Shown: piece by piece, positions 36,498 to 48,416 of the stretch
Numbering within the stretch: the first letter of the stretch is position 1
Layout of the letters: each line of letters opens with the position of its first letter
Assembly (NCBI GenBank): GCA_019454045.1
Contig: SKCR01023737.1
Coordinates: forward strand, 62,001 to 126,000
Source of the DNA: Zanthoxylum bungeanum
Taxonomy: Eukaryota; Streptophyta; Magnoliopsida; Sapindales; Rutaceae
Direction of reading: 5' to 3'
Length of the DNA stretch: 64,000 bases
The notes under the pieces: generated by a model
Told to the model about the DNA's origin: nothing
The model's input: only the letters and a program-made list of their open reading frames with translations
Database searches by the model: none
Position numbers and translations under genes: made by a program

Positions 36498-37605
36498 GTG
36501 GTAAGTGGGAGGAAAGTAAAACTCGATGAAAATCGGAGTAATACTGTTCAAGGCACCGATTCCTTAACGGAACACAAACAGTTCATCAGGGATGAAACTG
36601 TACCACAGTCTTCGAATACACAAGAACCGCGTAAGTCGGAGAGAGTCAGAAAACAACCTGGGTGGTATGGGATTCTGATCTCACCTCATGAAGATGTCAA
36701 TCTTATTGAGGAAGACAAACCAACTACGTATGAGGAAGTGATACAAGGTATCGACTCCCTATTATGGCAAAGTGTCATGATATCCGAAATGGATTCCATG
36801 TATACCAGCCAAGTTTGGACACTGGTTGTTGTACCGGAAGGCATTGTGCCTATTGGTACTATATAAGTCTTCAAGGAAGACATACATGGATGGCAACATA
36901 TCAACGTATAAAGCTAGGCTTGTAGCGAAAAGGTATCGTTATCAACATTGTGTCGATTACGACGAATCCTTTTACTCGTTGCCATAGTTAAATCCATTTG
37001 GATAATGCTTGCTAATGCTGCATGTTTCATTTATGAAATATGGCAGCTGAACGTCAAAATCGCTTTCCTTAAATGGAAACCTTTTGGAGGATGTTTACAA
37101 CATCCTGACGGTTTTGACGTACCAAAACGAGCAAACAAGGTTTGCAAGTTAATTCGATCCATTTATGGATTGAAGCAAGCATTGCGTTCTTGGAACTATC
37201 ATTTTGATGTAATCATAATGATATATGATTTAATTCAAAACGAAAATGATTCTTGTGTATATAAGGAGGTTAGTGGGAGCGCACTGGAAATGATTGTCCT
37301 AAATAATGATGACATATCATTTCTTGGAAATGAAATTCCTATAATACAATCAGTGAAAGCTTGGCTTTCATGAAAATTCTCCGTAGACTACTTGGGAGAA
37401 ACAACATTTATTCTAGGAATAAGGATCTACTGGGATAGATCTAAAGGTTGTTGGCACTCTCTGAGAACTCGTACATTGAAAGAATATATGCGACCTGGTG
37501 TCTCATATGTTTTGAGCATATGGAGTCACAATCAGGCCAATCCAAGTGATGGACACTGGATTGATGTTAAGAACATCCTTAAGTATCTTAGATGAACTAA
37601 GGATG
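36498..37605 (+). pseudogene. Family A reverse transcriptase remnant
   Basis: Reads from the integrase-RT linker (RKSERVRKQPGWYG) through TTYEEVIQGIDSLLWQSVMISEMDS and VWTLVVVPEGIVPIG, then after stops NVKIAFLKWKPFGG, KVCKLIRSIYGLKQALRSW (36948-37373), GETTFILGIRIYWDR and KNILKYLR. The catalytic YVDD is changed to NNDD (near 37305). It is cut at GGATG by the nested Tat-like element and resumes at 45953. Confidence 0.8.
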
Positions 37606-39797
37606 TGACCGGCGTAAACACACACGTATAACGCAAGCGCACGTATCGTTCAAGTAGTATAAAAATATTGATCCCACGAGGACTTAATTCCTATTGTTGT
37701 TATTAATTATTGATACTATTTATTTACAAATATCTAATTGAGGGTGAAAAGAATGATTGCTTGATTGATTTGGTTGATTTTAGATTTGCTAAATAAATAA
37801 ATAAATAAAAAGACGAAAGAAAATACTAAGGAAAATAACAAAAGACACAAAGATCTAGGGTTGTGAATCATTCTAATATCTTTTAAAAGATGAAGTGATT
37901 ATTTTAATTTTGTGTAATAAATTAGTTTACTAACCTGAAACACGAAATTATGCAAAAGCCTATGTCGATGGTCAGACGCAAATACCCAGTTTAACCCAAT
38001 TGAATCATATGTCTATGTCAACCAAATTATCTGGATTCATTAAGTTTAAGTTCCAATTATGGCTAACCCCCCCCACATGTATATGTCTATCCTGTAAGGA
38101 AATCTATTAAAGGGTTATATATCCTCAAGGAAGATCGTGGGCTATTAAGTCTAAGGCTGAAACCTAAATCCCTATGTCTAGTTCATTTTAGATTTACCAG
38201 ATCAATCTTATTGGTGATCAGACAACAAGAAGCATTAAGCTTAAGACTTAATAAATAAACCTTTAAATTACCCAAACTATAAAATAACCCCTTATAAACC
38301 GGTGATATTAGAATTCATCACAACCCCAGATAACTCGCTTAGTTACGACACATATTTACGGGTAGTAAAAACTTAAATAAAATAAAACATAAAGTAAAAT
38401 GCTGAAAGTAAATGACGGAAAGTAAATGCTGAAATTAAATACTGAAAATTAAATGCTGAAAAGTAAATGCTGAAAGTAAATACTGAAAATTAAATGCTGA
38501 AAAGTAAATGCTGAAAGTAAATTACTGAAAAGTAAATGCTGAAAGTAAATTGCTGAAAGTAAATTGCTGAAAAGTAAATGCTGAAAGTAAATTGTTGAAA
38601 AGTAAATAAAGTAAAAGTACAATAAAAGAAAATGCTGAGGTAAAATGATCCACTTTTATTACTTCTATTTTAGATATCTCCCTTAATATAATATATTAAC
38701 TTTGTATGATAATTACCAACCAGCCATATAGGCGGTATCCAGATTAAGTCAAATTAATAATTAATTACCAACCGACCAATCAGGCGGTATCCAGTTTAGT
38801 GAGGTTAAAACCAATTTAAATAATTACCAACCGACCAATATGGCGGTATCCTCGTTAAGTCAGGTTTTAACTAGTTTATATATTATAATTAAGGGAGATT
38901 AATCTAAATATTAGTAATAAAAATTTTACCTTTTACCCCAGCAAAGGGGAGTTACCTCCTCATTACTGAAAAGTAAAAACTGAAAATTAAAGAAAGAAAA
39001 GTACTGTGCGTAAAAGTAAATTGCGGAAAGTAAAAACTGAAAAGTAAAGAAATTAAAGTGCGAAAGCGGAAATTAATTACTAAAAGCTGTAAATAAACAA
39101 ACAAGATACAATCTTCTTAGTATTCTTAAGGAATTCATTAGAAGAAAGTATGAATTTTACAAATGAAATGGCTTGGTATTTATAGGCAAAATTTTGCCTC
39201 CATCAAATCATCCACCAAATCAATTATTAATTGCTCCACTAATTGCTCCACCAAATCCATTATTAATTGCTCCACTAATCTCTTATCATGTTTGGTGATG
39301 ATTTGATAATTTTTATTATTTATTTATTAATTTATTTTTTGCTTTGAAAATGATTGAAAGTGACTTTAATAATTACACACAACACACTTTTGGATGGTTC
39401 ATCCATTTCGGGCATGATATCTTCAGAATTCAAAATTATTTTCTCTTTCAAAGTTGTAGATCTTTGAGTCTTTTTTAATCTGGAACTTGAATCAGCTCAA
39501 TCTGATATCGGAGTAAGAAGTTATGCCCCAAATACGACATATGCGCAAAATTTGAATTTCCAAAACTGCACTTCGTTAAAACGCCCTTTCAAGTTTCCAA
39601 TCTCCAAAATTAATATGTCAAGTCCAATTTTTGCTCTTATTTGACCCACATTTCGTCCTAAATAATTTCATTGTGTCCCAATATTATTTTATCTGCAAAA
39701 TAAACTAAAACACATCAAAACGTTCATCTAACCCGAGAAATTAAACAAAATATTAAGTAAAATGGGCGGTAAATATTGATATATTTTCCGCTCATCA
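37606..39797 (-). repeat. 3' LTR of the Tat-like element
   Basis: 2,192 bp, nearly identical by eye to 43776-45947. It contains a 14-bp-unit minisatellite (CTGAAAAGTAAATG and variants, about 38400-38620) and three ~60-bp units with AATTACCAACCGACCAAT..GGCGGTATCC (38709-38860). The minisatellite copy number differs between the two LTRs. Confidence 0.9.
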
Positions 39798-40459
39798 CAC
39801 CCCCAAACCTAACATTTTGCTAGTCCTCGAGCAAAACACCAAAATAAAATACAAGAAACAATTAAAATTAAACTAAGCCACTTTCGTAGGGATCACGGTT
39901 GCATTTAGCATATGCAACAAGCCTTTAAACCCTAGGTGTCCGTAGTGGACGAGTTATAGTCTCGTGAGGGCTTACATCAACGATACCCACAAACGTTTTA
40001 CAAAAGTAAAAAAATAATAAAACTAATGCACACAAAAGCAAAAAGACAAGAGAAAAGAGAATAAAGAAGTTAGTGACTAATCAGGTGAAACTTCTACTCC
40101 AAGTCAATAGTTGTTTTGTTTCATTCTAAATTACTGAATAAGTAAATTCTCTGATTATATTTACCATTCTCCATATGCACAGCCGACAAAATATTAATCA
40201 ACTCATTTTTGCCCACAACAGTCACAAGTGCAGTTGATAAGAGAGTAATATTTTTGTCCTAAAGTTTTATCAGAATTCACACTTTTTTGCAGCAATGGAA
40301 TAATTTTCTGATTTTTCTGATTTTTTCATTGATTTTTGATTTTTTTTTTATATACAATATCTTCCGTCTATGTAGCGAGTGTTGGGCCGGTGGCTCCCAA
40401 ACCAGTTGGCTTTAGGGCACCATATGTTAAGACACCCCTACGGACTTAATTACTCAGAC

Positions 40460-40493
<34 letters not shown>

Positions 40494-41159
40494 TGCAGCA
40501 TCTTTGATCCATGTAGCGAGCTTTGGGTCAGTGACTCCCAAACCAGTTGGCTTTAGGGCACTAGGTGTTAAAACACCCTTACAGACTTAATAACTCGGAT
40601 CTCATACGTTTTTTTTTTGTTTTTTTTTTTTATTTTTTTTTTACTCCATCACTTTTTGAGATGTTTTCTCCAATTAAACTAGAGCACTGAATATTACAAA
40701 CTTTTCAATTTTAGCTCATGTCCGTATGTTATTATGTATGTTGATAATATTTGCTAACTGAACATATGAAGATCCATTTTAGTCCGTTTTATGGAGAATT
40801 TACAAATTAAATAATTTAAAATGAAATAAAAAAAAATTAACTTGTTCCGAAATAGGTTTGAGATACGTCTCAGGAGTGGAAACTCCTTACTCAGCTGTCT
40901 CTTACCAATTTCACCTTTTTAGTCAAAATAAAAACACAAAACAAAAAAAATATTTTTGTCATTTTTGAAAAATTTTCAATTTTTTTGTATTTTTTGAAAA
41001 ATTTTGGATTAAAAATCTAATAAAAATAACACAAAATAAACAAGATACTAATCAACTATTCCCTCCCCCAAACATAAATGAGACAGTGTCCCCAATGTCT
41101 TAAACAGTAGAAGAGGAGTTAAGAAGGTCGTACCTGGTTAGCTGAAAATCTACGAAAAA
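39798..41159 (-). other. 3' internal region of the Tat-like element
   Basis: Between LOG-like gene and 3' LTR. It contains the polypurine tract next to 39797, a conserved GTTTTGCTCGAGGACTAGC word just upstream of it on the minus strand, and a ~130-bp direct repeat (40372-40460 and 40499-40605; shared core CTCCCAAACCAGTTGGCTTTAG) separated by a (TA)n run. No coding frame. Confidence 0.7.
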
Positions 41160-41812
41160 TTACCGATTAAGATCTATGTCCAATTTACGCTTCTTACCAC
41201 GATCGCTATCTGACCAGATCAACTTGGAAAGAATGAGGTCGATTTTTGGTTCAAATGCTAGGATTTGGTCAATTAATTCTTCGGCCTTTGTCGCAGTCAG
41301 GAAAATATCTTGTACTGATTTGGTGACGAACTCATGTCTTTTGGCTTCCGCAAGAAATACAAACATGAAATCGAAGAAATGCTCAATGTTAAGTAACCCA
41401 ATGGGCTTCCGATGAATGTTTAAGTGTGCCCATGATGCTACGGTGAACATTTCTTCAAACGTTCCAAGCCCACCTGGTAATGCAATAAACGCATCCGCAA
41501 TATTGATCATTTCATGGATTTGTTCAGACATACCTGATACAATGCGTTCATCTCCATTTGTTGGTCCAATTATTGTTCGTCTGCCAAAGGTTTTGGAATG
41601 ATTCCCAAAACATGACCGCCACCTTCTTGAACGGCTTTTGAAATGCTTCCTATCATTCCAAGATTGCCACCGCCATATACTAGGTGCATATTTTTCTCTG
41701 ATATGACTCTCCCCAATTCCTTTGTAGCCTCAATGAATTCTGGTTTATTACCAGAATTGGATCCACAGAAAACAAAAATTCGCTTGACTCGCTGCTGTGA
41801 AGTTGCTTCCAT
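41160..41812 (-). pseudogene. LOG: Intronless LOG-like cytokinin phosphoribohydrolase captured by a retrotransposon
   Basis: LOG enzymes release active cytokinin bases from riboside monophosphates in one step. The minus strand shows the family fold from start to end: N-terminal FVFCGSNSG, nucleotide-binding LVYGGGNLGMIG, HVLGIIPKPL, then after a one-base frameshift near 41570-41580, ADAFIALPGGLGTFEEMF (the PGGxGTxxE motif, glutamate kept), KPIGLLN and a charged tail GKKRKLDIDLNR. Total coding length of about 217 codons equals a full LOG. The family's MHxRK segment reads MSEQIHEM, so the conserved arginine seems replaced. Host LOG genes have several introns; here there are none, as expected for capture of a spliced transcript. 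It is in the same sense as the element. Activity is doubtful because of the frameshift and the changed motif. Confidence 0.88.
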
Positions 41813-42346
41813 TTTCTTTCTCTTATTTGGATGTATATCTGGATGTGTCGAAGAAAGAAATGTAGAGCTGAATTTATAGAACCTGAAAATGGGTGAGTAA
41901 TATTAGCACTAGTACCTACCAAATGACAATTATTAGATGAACGTTAAAATAAATCGTGAAAAATTTAAAAAGTTTAGATCTTGTCGGCGAAAATAAAGGA
42001 AACAAAAACAGAAAAGCAAATCAAAGCAATTATTAAGGCAACAGAATTGTGTACGCAATACGCCACTAGCTTAGTATAAATTCATAATGATGCGTCTCAA
42101 GAATTAATTCTTTACTCAGCCATCACAAATGAATTAGCTTTATCCTTTGTGATTGCCAAACACCATTCCTTATGTCTTAAAATGCTCCGTTTGTGCTTTT
42201 CCCTACAAAAATAACACACAAAATTAAAAACTCTACAACATATATACACAAATTATGAAAACAGAAATTACAACAAATTGCATGGGTTGCCTCTCTGCTA
42301 GCGCTAAATTTTTCGTCTTCAGCCAGACGTGACTGAAATCCATCTG

Positions 42347-43639
42347 TCAATGAGGTTTCAGCGTTGTTTTGGATGTCCGATTAAAGACAATCCCATGAGC
42401 GTTGCTTTTGAATGGTCTTTTCCAACGATAAGGTAGCAGAAATTTTTTTGTCCCATTTAGTGTTTGTGCCACCTTTTTTATCTTTGTTTCTGCAGTGATT
42501 CCTGAAAGGAAAGAAATAAAATCATGAGGTCTCGTATGATGTTTGACTTTGAATGGGAGTTCCATTCTGTCAATCTTCTGGGCGATATCTTTGATTTGTA
42601 CTCCCCAAAACAACGATGTTTCTCCTGAATGCTCTAGATCTTTATTAAGGTCAGACATTTGCTCCTCCATTTTCTCTGCTTCTTGCTCCACCTTTTCTTC
42701 ACAGATGTATTTGAAAATTTCTGCATTCAGCTCTTCATCTATCATCTGTGAAATACATGCTTCAAAATTGTCAACCTAAGGATGAAAAGATGTGTCAGAT
42801 TTTAGGTATTCATCCTCTGATTTGGGTGAAATGATTGGCTCAGGTAGATCTTCTTCAAACATCAAGGTAAAGCATGCTCCAAGATCTTCATTTTGAGGAT
42901 TAAAAGTTTGATCCTCCGTTGTTGGTGCAGTTGGTACAAATAGATCAGCTTCATCCTCGTCAGAATCTGAATAATAAAAATCAAATCGAGACTTTGCCGG
43001 TTCGGGCTCCTGAACTGATACCTCTGATTCTTGATTCTGCTCAACCTTCTCTTCTGCTAAAGTGTCATCGTGAAATGCTTGGTACTCGAAGGCTTCATCT
43101 GAAAATTGTCCTTGAGGTATGTAGCTCTGGTTTTCTGTTAATTGTCTGATCTGCTCAGTCATTCTCTGAATGGATGCTGATTGTCTCTGAATACTTTCGA
43201 GTTGATTCTGGAATGTTTCAAGCATTGTATCCAATTTTTCATCTCGTTTCTTGAACACATCTTTGAGCATGTCAATCATCTGATCTTCTTCTGATTGTTC
43301 TGATTGTTGATGAAGATCATTGTAGGTGGGTGGTGGATAAGATGAAAAATGTGGTTCTGTGAAATGTGATGGCTCGTCATACAATGAAGGATCTTGATAG
43401 CTCTGCCACCCTGGATGGTAGTTGTATTCGCAATAATCTCTAGGGTGGTTACCATTACATATGTCACATCTCTCCATTGCGTTCTGTTGAGAAAATGTAA
43501 TATTGCTTGGTTCTAGCATCCAGTGATAATTGTTGGGCTGGACAACAGGCCTCAGAAAACCGAACTGTTGCTCCAAAATTTGGGGTGTATCTTCTTCTAG
43601 TAAAGCTCGTAATCTTTCAATCTCCCAATAATGTTCCAT
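42347..43639 (-). pseudogene. Gag-like ORF1 of the Tat-like element, one in-frame TAG
   Basis: One continuous frame of about 430 codons interrupted by a single TAG at 42776-42778. Start 43639 (MEHYWEIERLRALLEE). A zinc-knuckle-like CDICNGNHPRDYC (C-X2-C-X3-H-X4-C, near 43470-43430) resembles the knuckles of Tat/Athila gag proteins. A Tyr/Pro/His-rich stretch follows, then a coiled coil with repeated QRQSASIQRMTEQIRQLTEN, and a long acidic region (SDSDEDEADLF). After the TAG, EEKVEQEAEKMEEQMSD and a basic C-terminus (LPYRWKRPFKSNAHG). I infer an RNA-binding gag-like role; no full gag match can be shown. Confidence 0.6.
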
Positions 43640-43754
43640 TTTTCAATCACCTGAAAACAAAAGAAAGAAATAAAAATTACAGATAAAAATAAAGAAAATT
43701 AGATATAAGTAAATTAGATAGCTTCAAAATTAATAACTCAAGAAAAATAAGTCT

Positions 43755-43775
43755 CCGGCAACGGCGCCAAAAACT
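43755..43775 (-). other. Primer binding site, tRNA-Arg type
   Basis: The minus strand reads AGTTTTTGGCGCCGTTGCCGG directly inside the 5' LTR. The core TGGCGCCGTTGCCGG is complementary to the 3' end of a plant tRNA-Arg and is characteristic of Tat/Ogre elements. Confidence 0.85.
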
Positions 43776-45947
43776 TGACTGGCGTAAACACACACGTATA
43801 ACGCAAGCGCACGTATCGTTCAAGTAGTATAAAAATATCAATCCCACGAGGACTTAATTCCTATTGTTGTTATTAATTATTGATACTATTTATTTACAAA
43901 TATCTAATTGAGGGTGAAGAGAATGATTGCTTGATTGATTTGGTTGATTTTAGATTTGCTAAATAAATAAATAAATAAAAAGACAAAAGAAAATACTAAA
44001 GAAAATAACAAAAGACACAAAGATCTAGGGTTGTGAATCATTCTAATATCTTTTAAAAGATGAAGTGATTATTTTATGTTTGTGTAATAAATTAGTTTAC
44101 TAACCTGAAACACGAAATTATGCAAAAGCCTATGTCGATGGTCAGACGCAAATACCCAGTTTAACCCAATTGAACCATATGTCTATGTCAACCAAATTAT
44201 CTGGATTCATTAAGTTTAAGTTCCAATTATGGCTACCCCCACCCGACGACAGGTATATGTCTATCCTGTAAGGAAATCTATTAAAGGGTTATCTATCCTC
44301 AAGGAAGATCGTGGGCTATTAAGTCTAAGGCTGAAACCTAAATCCCTATGTCTAGTTCATTTTAGATTTACCAGATCAATCTTATTGGTGATCAGACAAC
44401 AAGAAGCATTAAGCTTAAGACTTAATAAATAAACCTTTAAATTACCCAAACTATAAAATAACCCCTTATAAACCGGTGATATTAGAATTCATCACAACCC
44501 CAGATAACTCGCTTAGTTACGACACATATTTACGGGTAGTAAAAACTTAAATAAAATAAAAGACATAAAGTAAAATGCTGAAAAGTAAATGACGGAAAGT
44601 AAATGCTGAAATTAAATACTGAAAATTAAATGCTGAAAAGTAAATGCTGAAAGTAAATACTGAAAATTAAATGCTGAAAAGTAAATGCTGAAAGTAAATT
44701 GCTGAAAGTAAATTGCTGAAAAGTAAATGCTGAAAGTAAATTGCTGAAAAGTAAATAAAGTAAAAGTACAATAAAAGAAAATGCTGAGGTAAAATGATCC
44801 ACTTTTATTACTTCTATTTTAGATATCTCCCTTAATATAATATATTAACTTTGTATGATAATTACCAACCAGCCATATAGGCGGTATCCAGATTAAGTCA
44901 AATTAATAATTAATTACCAACCGACCAATCAGGCGGTATCCAGTTTAGTCAGGTTAAAACCAATTTAAATAATTATCAACCGACCAATATGGCGGTATCC
45001 TCGTTAAGTCAGGTTTTAACTAATTTATATATTATAATTAAGGGAGATTAATCTAAATATTAGTAATAAAAGTTTTACCTTTTACCCCAGCAAAGGGGAG
45101 TTACCTCCTCATTACTGAAAAGTAAAAACTGAAAATTAAAGAAAGAAAAGTACTGTGCGTAAAAGTAAATTGCGGAAAGTAAAAACTGAAAAGTAAAGAA
45201 ATTAAAATGCGAAAGCGGAAATTAATTACTAAAAGCTGTAAATAAACAAACAAGATACAATCTTCTTAGTATTCTTAAGGAATTCCTTAGAAGAAAGTAT
45301 GAATTTTACAAATGAAATGGCTTGGTATTTATAGGCAAAATTTTGCCTCCATCAAATCATCCACCAAATCAATTATTAATTACTCCACTAATTGCTCCAC
45401 CAAATCCATTATTAATTGCTCCACTAATCTCTTATTATGTTTGGTGATGATTTGATAATTTTTATTATTTATTTATTAATTTATTTTTTTGCTTTGAAAA
45501 TGATTGAAAGTGACTTTAATAATTACACACAACACACTTCTGGATGGTTCATCCATTTCGGGCATGATATCTTCAGAATTAGAAATTATTTTCTCTTTCA
45601 AAGTTGTAGATCCTTGAGTGTTCTTTAATCTGGAACTTGAATCAGCTCAATCCGATATTGGAGTAAAAATTTATGCCTAAAATACGACAGATGCGCAAAA
45701 CTGGAATTTCCAAAACTGCACTTCGTTAAAACGCCCTTTCAAGTTTCCAATCTCCAAAATTAATATGTCAAGTCCAATTTTTGCCCTTATTTGACCCATA
45801 TTTCGTCCTAAATGATTTCATTGTGTCCCAATATTATTTTATCTACAAAATAAACTAAAACACATCAAAACGTTCATCAAACCCGAGAAACTAAACAAAA
45901 TATTAAGTAAAAGGGGCGGTAAATATTGATATATTTTCCGCTCATCA
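43776..45947 (-). repeat. 5' LTR of the Tat-like element
   Basis: 2,172 bp; carries the same minisatellite (44570-44760) and three ~60-bp units (44866-45010) as the other LTR, with a slightly shorter minisatellite. Confidence 0.9.
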
Positions 45948-45952
45948 GGATG

Positions 45953-46456
45953 CTTTCTTAAGTTATGGAGAAGGAAAACTTGAAGTGACTGGGTTCACCG
46001 TTGTAAGTTTCCTAACCGATAAAAACGACTATAAGTCGTAATAAAGGTACTATATAGTTTGAATAACGGAACAGTGAGCTGGAAATCTTCCAAGCAAGAT
46101 ACTGTTGCCGAATAAACAACAAAAGCGGAATATTGTTGCAGCTGAGGCATCAATAGAAGCAATTTGGATCTAAATAATCCTAATTGGATTAGGAGTAGTT
46201 ATGTTAGCAGCTTAGCTAGGCTAAAGCACAGGCTAAAGAATTAATGGTCTCATCAACGATCCAAGTATATACTTCAACTATTCATCTGATTCGTTCGGAT
46301 CATACATCGTGGCGATGTGATGATCGAATAAATCGCATTAGATGATAACTTTGCAAATCCGCTGACGAAAGCTGTTTCTCAGCAGAAGTTTGAGCGAACC
46401 GTACATAGTTCAAGTGTAGGACACTTGAGTGATTGGCTATAGGCCAAGTGGGAGAT
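45953..46456 (+). pseudogene. Family A RNase H remnant and polypurine tract
   Basis: Continuation of the copia pol after the nested insertion: NNGTVSWKSSKQDTVAE, TTKAEYC, and the C-terminal FANPLTKAVSQQKFERTVHSS (46340-46405), with frameshifts and stops. Ends in GCCAAGTGGGAGAT immediately before the 3' LTR. Confidence 0.75.
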
Positions 46457-48404
46457 TGTTGGACAATTATGACCCATAGCATCACTATTTGTACAGAACA
46501 TTGTGTTGTTGTACAAATTAACTATGTGACAAAGGAAATTGCTCTTTTATCATTTGAAATTGGATTACCGGGATATATAAATGATAAAAGTCCATATGAT
46601 TAGTTTCAGATTAATAAGATATGAGACAGTATTAATCCACTAAGGTTTAATCATTAAATAATCACTAGTCGTAGTATTATCGAGATTGGACATCGATAAT
46701 GCGAAATAGATTAGTATTGCACTTGTGCGCGTTGTGGGAGCATAACGGCATAGTTCTCATATTTTTAAGTATTGAATATTTATGCAAGTGTGATAGGAGG
46801 TTGTGTTTACGGATGGTACGGAAACAGCTTCGCTCTGGATAGACCCCTCGAAATTCCATTGGTAGTATGACTATGTGTCTATGGAAGTCCGAATCAGGGT
46901 AGGTGTATTTGGTATTAAACTGAGACTTGCATCGCTAATACTTGCGACAATCAATATACTTTGGTTTTGGTCGTCCAGGGCTTTAACATGTTCTGTGTAT
47001 GCCTCTTCTGGGTATATTGAGAATCGTAGTGTATTGGGTGTGATGTCAAGATAGAAGTATCACTCCAGTCATATGGAGATGATGGTCACGTAAGATACGG
47101 AACTAGTACTCTTTAGTACTGCAGTCATCGGGATAATATGACTAGGTCATGATTATCCGATTATATAGACTAGTTACCAGAGATCAGACATATGCTTCGT
47201 ACGGGGCAGACACAATTCCAGCCCCAAGCCTTGCATGTGACATCCGATACTGGATCGCAATATGCAATACTATGTATACTACGCCTGATACAGATTACAT
47301 ATTCATTTAAGAATATTTCTGGAGAATTGGGTAGGCACGGTGCTTTGCTAGAAGCCAATCATGTCTTGTAAATCGGTAAAAACGTAGTACTAGGTACGTA
47401 CGTGTTCGGATAGTCTGACGACCGGATTTACTGCCAACATATCCAGAGATATCATGGGTCGCTTCCCGAAGATTCACCGATGACGTATGACTTGGACATA
47501 ATTAATCTGGGATTAATTATAAGAGAGAGAAAACTAATCTAGGATTAATTGCAGAGATATTTTATCTGGGATAAAATACTATTTGAAGAGAGAGAACGAT
47601 TAATTTGGAATTAATCGATAAAATAATATATTCGATATATTATACGAAATTAGATTTCAACGCGAAATTAAAATTAGATTTTAATTCGGACAAACAAATT
47701 AATTTGGAATTAATTCGCTAGCGACGTGAATAGTAATTTTGCTATGCATAATTATTTAATTAAATTTGATTTAATTACATCGCAACGAAAAGTTCGTTAA
47801 TTCGGAATTAACGAACCCGAGCCCGGAATGTGTTTGCGAGGCCACTCCGATTTTGAATCAAGTGCGGCCACAAGTCACATCACTTGTCTGACAACCGGTC
47901 ACTATTCATGATGGTGGTGGTTGTGGGCAATTAATGTCATTTTGCCTCCAAAATTGGTTTTTTCTTTTTGGAAAAGCTTTTACCAAATTTTGTAGAGATT
48001 TTTGGATAAGTTATTTTTTGTTTTAGAAACAAATACACAACTCTCTCTCTTTTTCTTCTCATGGCCGAATGGCCTCCCCGTTTTTCTCTCATTGTTGCCG
48101 TGAGCCTATGGCTTATTTCTTCTTGTTTTTGCTTCAAAATCAAAGAAGCTAGCACATCAAGGAGTCTTACAAAAGTGATAGGGAAACCCATCTATGAGCA
48201 TGGAATCATTCACAAAGCTTGGAGCTTGAAGATCAATACAAGGAGCACAAAGAAAGGGCATGGCCGAGAGTCTCAAGGAGCAGAAATTTTTATGTTCTTC
48301 GCATCGCAAAGCCGATCAAAGTGAGTATTTCCGCTACTTTACTTTGATGTATTCACACGTTTATATGCTTAATTTGATCTTGGTTTGACCTAGAAAACCC
48401 AACA
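46457..48404 (+). repeat. 3' LTR of the family A element
   Basis: 1,948 bp, matching 29356-31350 with scattered substitutions and a ~47-bp deletion near 47890. The many differences, relative to the nested Tat-like LTR pair, fit an older insertion. Confidence 0.9.
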
Positions 48405-48416
48405 TACATATATATA

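Larger units (their letters stand above)
37606..45947 (-). mobile_element. Nested non-autonomous Tat/Ogre-like LTR retrotransposon carrying a LOG-like gene
   Basis: 8,342 bp inserted antisense in the copia pol, with perfect 5-bp duplication GGATG (37601-37605, 45948-45952). On the minus strand the LTRs read TGATGAGCGG ... CCAGTCA (right copy) or CCGGTCA (left copy): 5' LTR 45947-43776, 3' LTR 39797-37606. Two bases inside, the PBS TTTTTGGCGCCGTTGCCGG (about 43773-43755) matches the tRNA-Arg 3' end used by Tat/Ogre-type Ty3/gypsy elements. Just upstream of the 3' LTR lies the polypurine tract GGTTTGGGGGTG. The 4-kb body has a gag-like ORF and a LOG-like gene but no protease, RT, RNase H or integrase, so it needs a helper. 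Confidence 0.93.
29356..48404 (+). mobile_element. Complete family A Ty1/copia retrotransposon carrying two nested insertions
   Basis: 19,049 bp from LTR start TGTTGGACAATTATG to LTR end ...CCCAACA, flanked by TATAT (29351-29355) and TACAT (48405-48409), a one-mismatch target duplication inside a TA-rich tract. 5' LTR 29356-31350, 3' LTR 46457-48404; PBS ATGGTATCAGAGTGG at 31351-31365; polypurine tract GCCAAGTGGGAGAT before 46457. Domain order gag, integrase, RT, RNase H is typical of copia. Removing the 0.8-kb insert in integrase and the 8.3-kb insert between RT and RNase H leaves about 9.9 kb. All domains carry stops or frameshifts, so it could only have moved with help. Confidence 0.92.

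Noticed and set aside
38400..38620. Regularly spaced short repeats suggesting a CRISPR-like array
   Set aside because: It is a plant LTR minisatellite with variable units and no spacers, present in both LTRs.
41176..41601. Plus-strand ORFs over the LOG-like gene
   Set aside because: Antisense shadows of the LOG reading frames.
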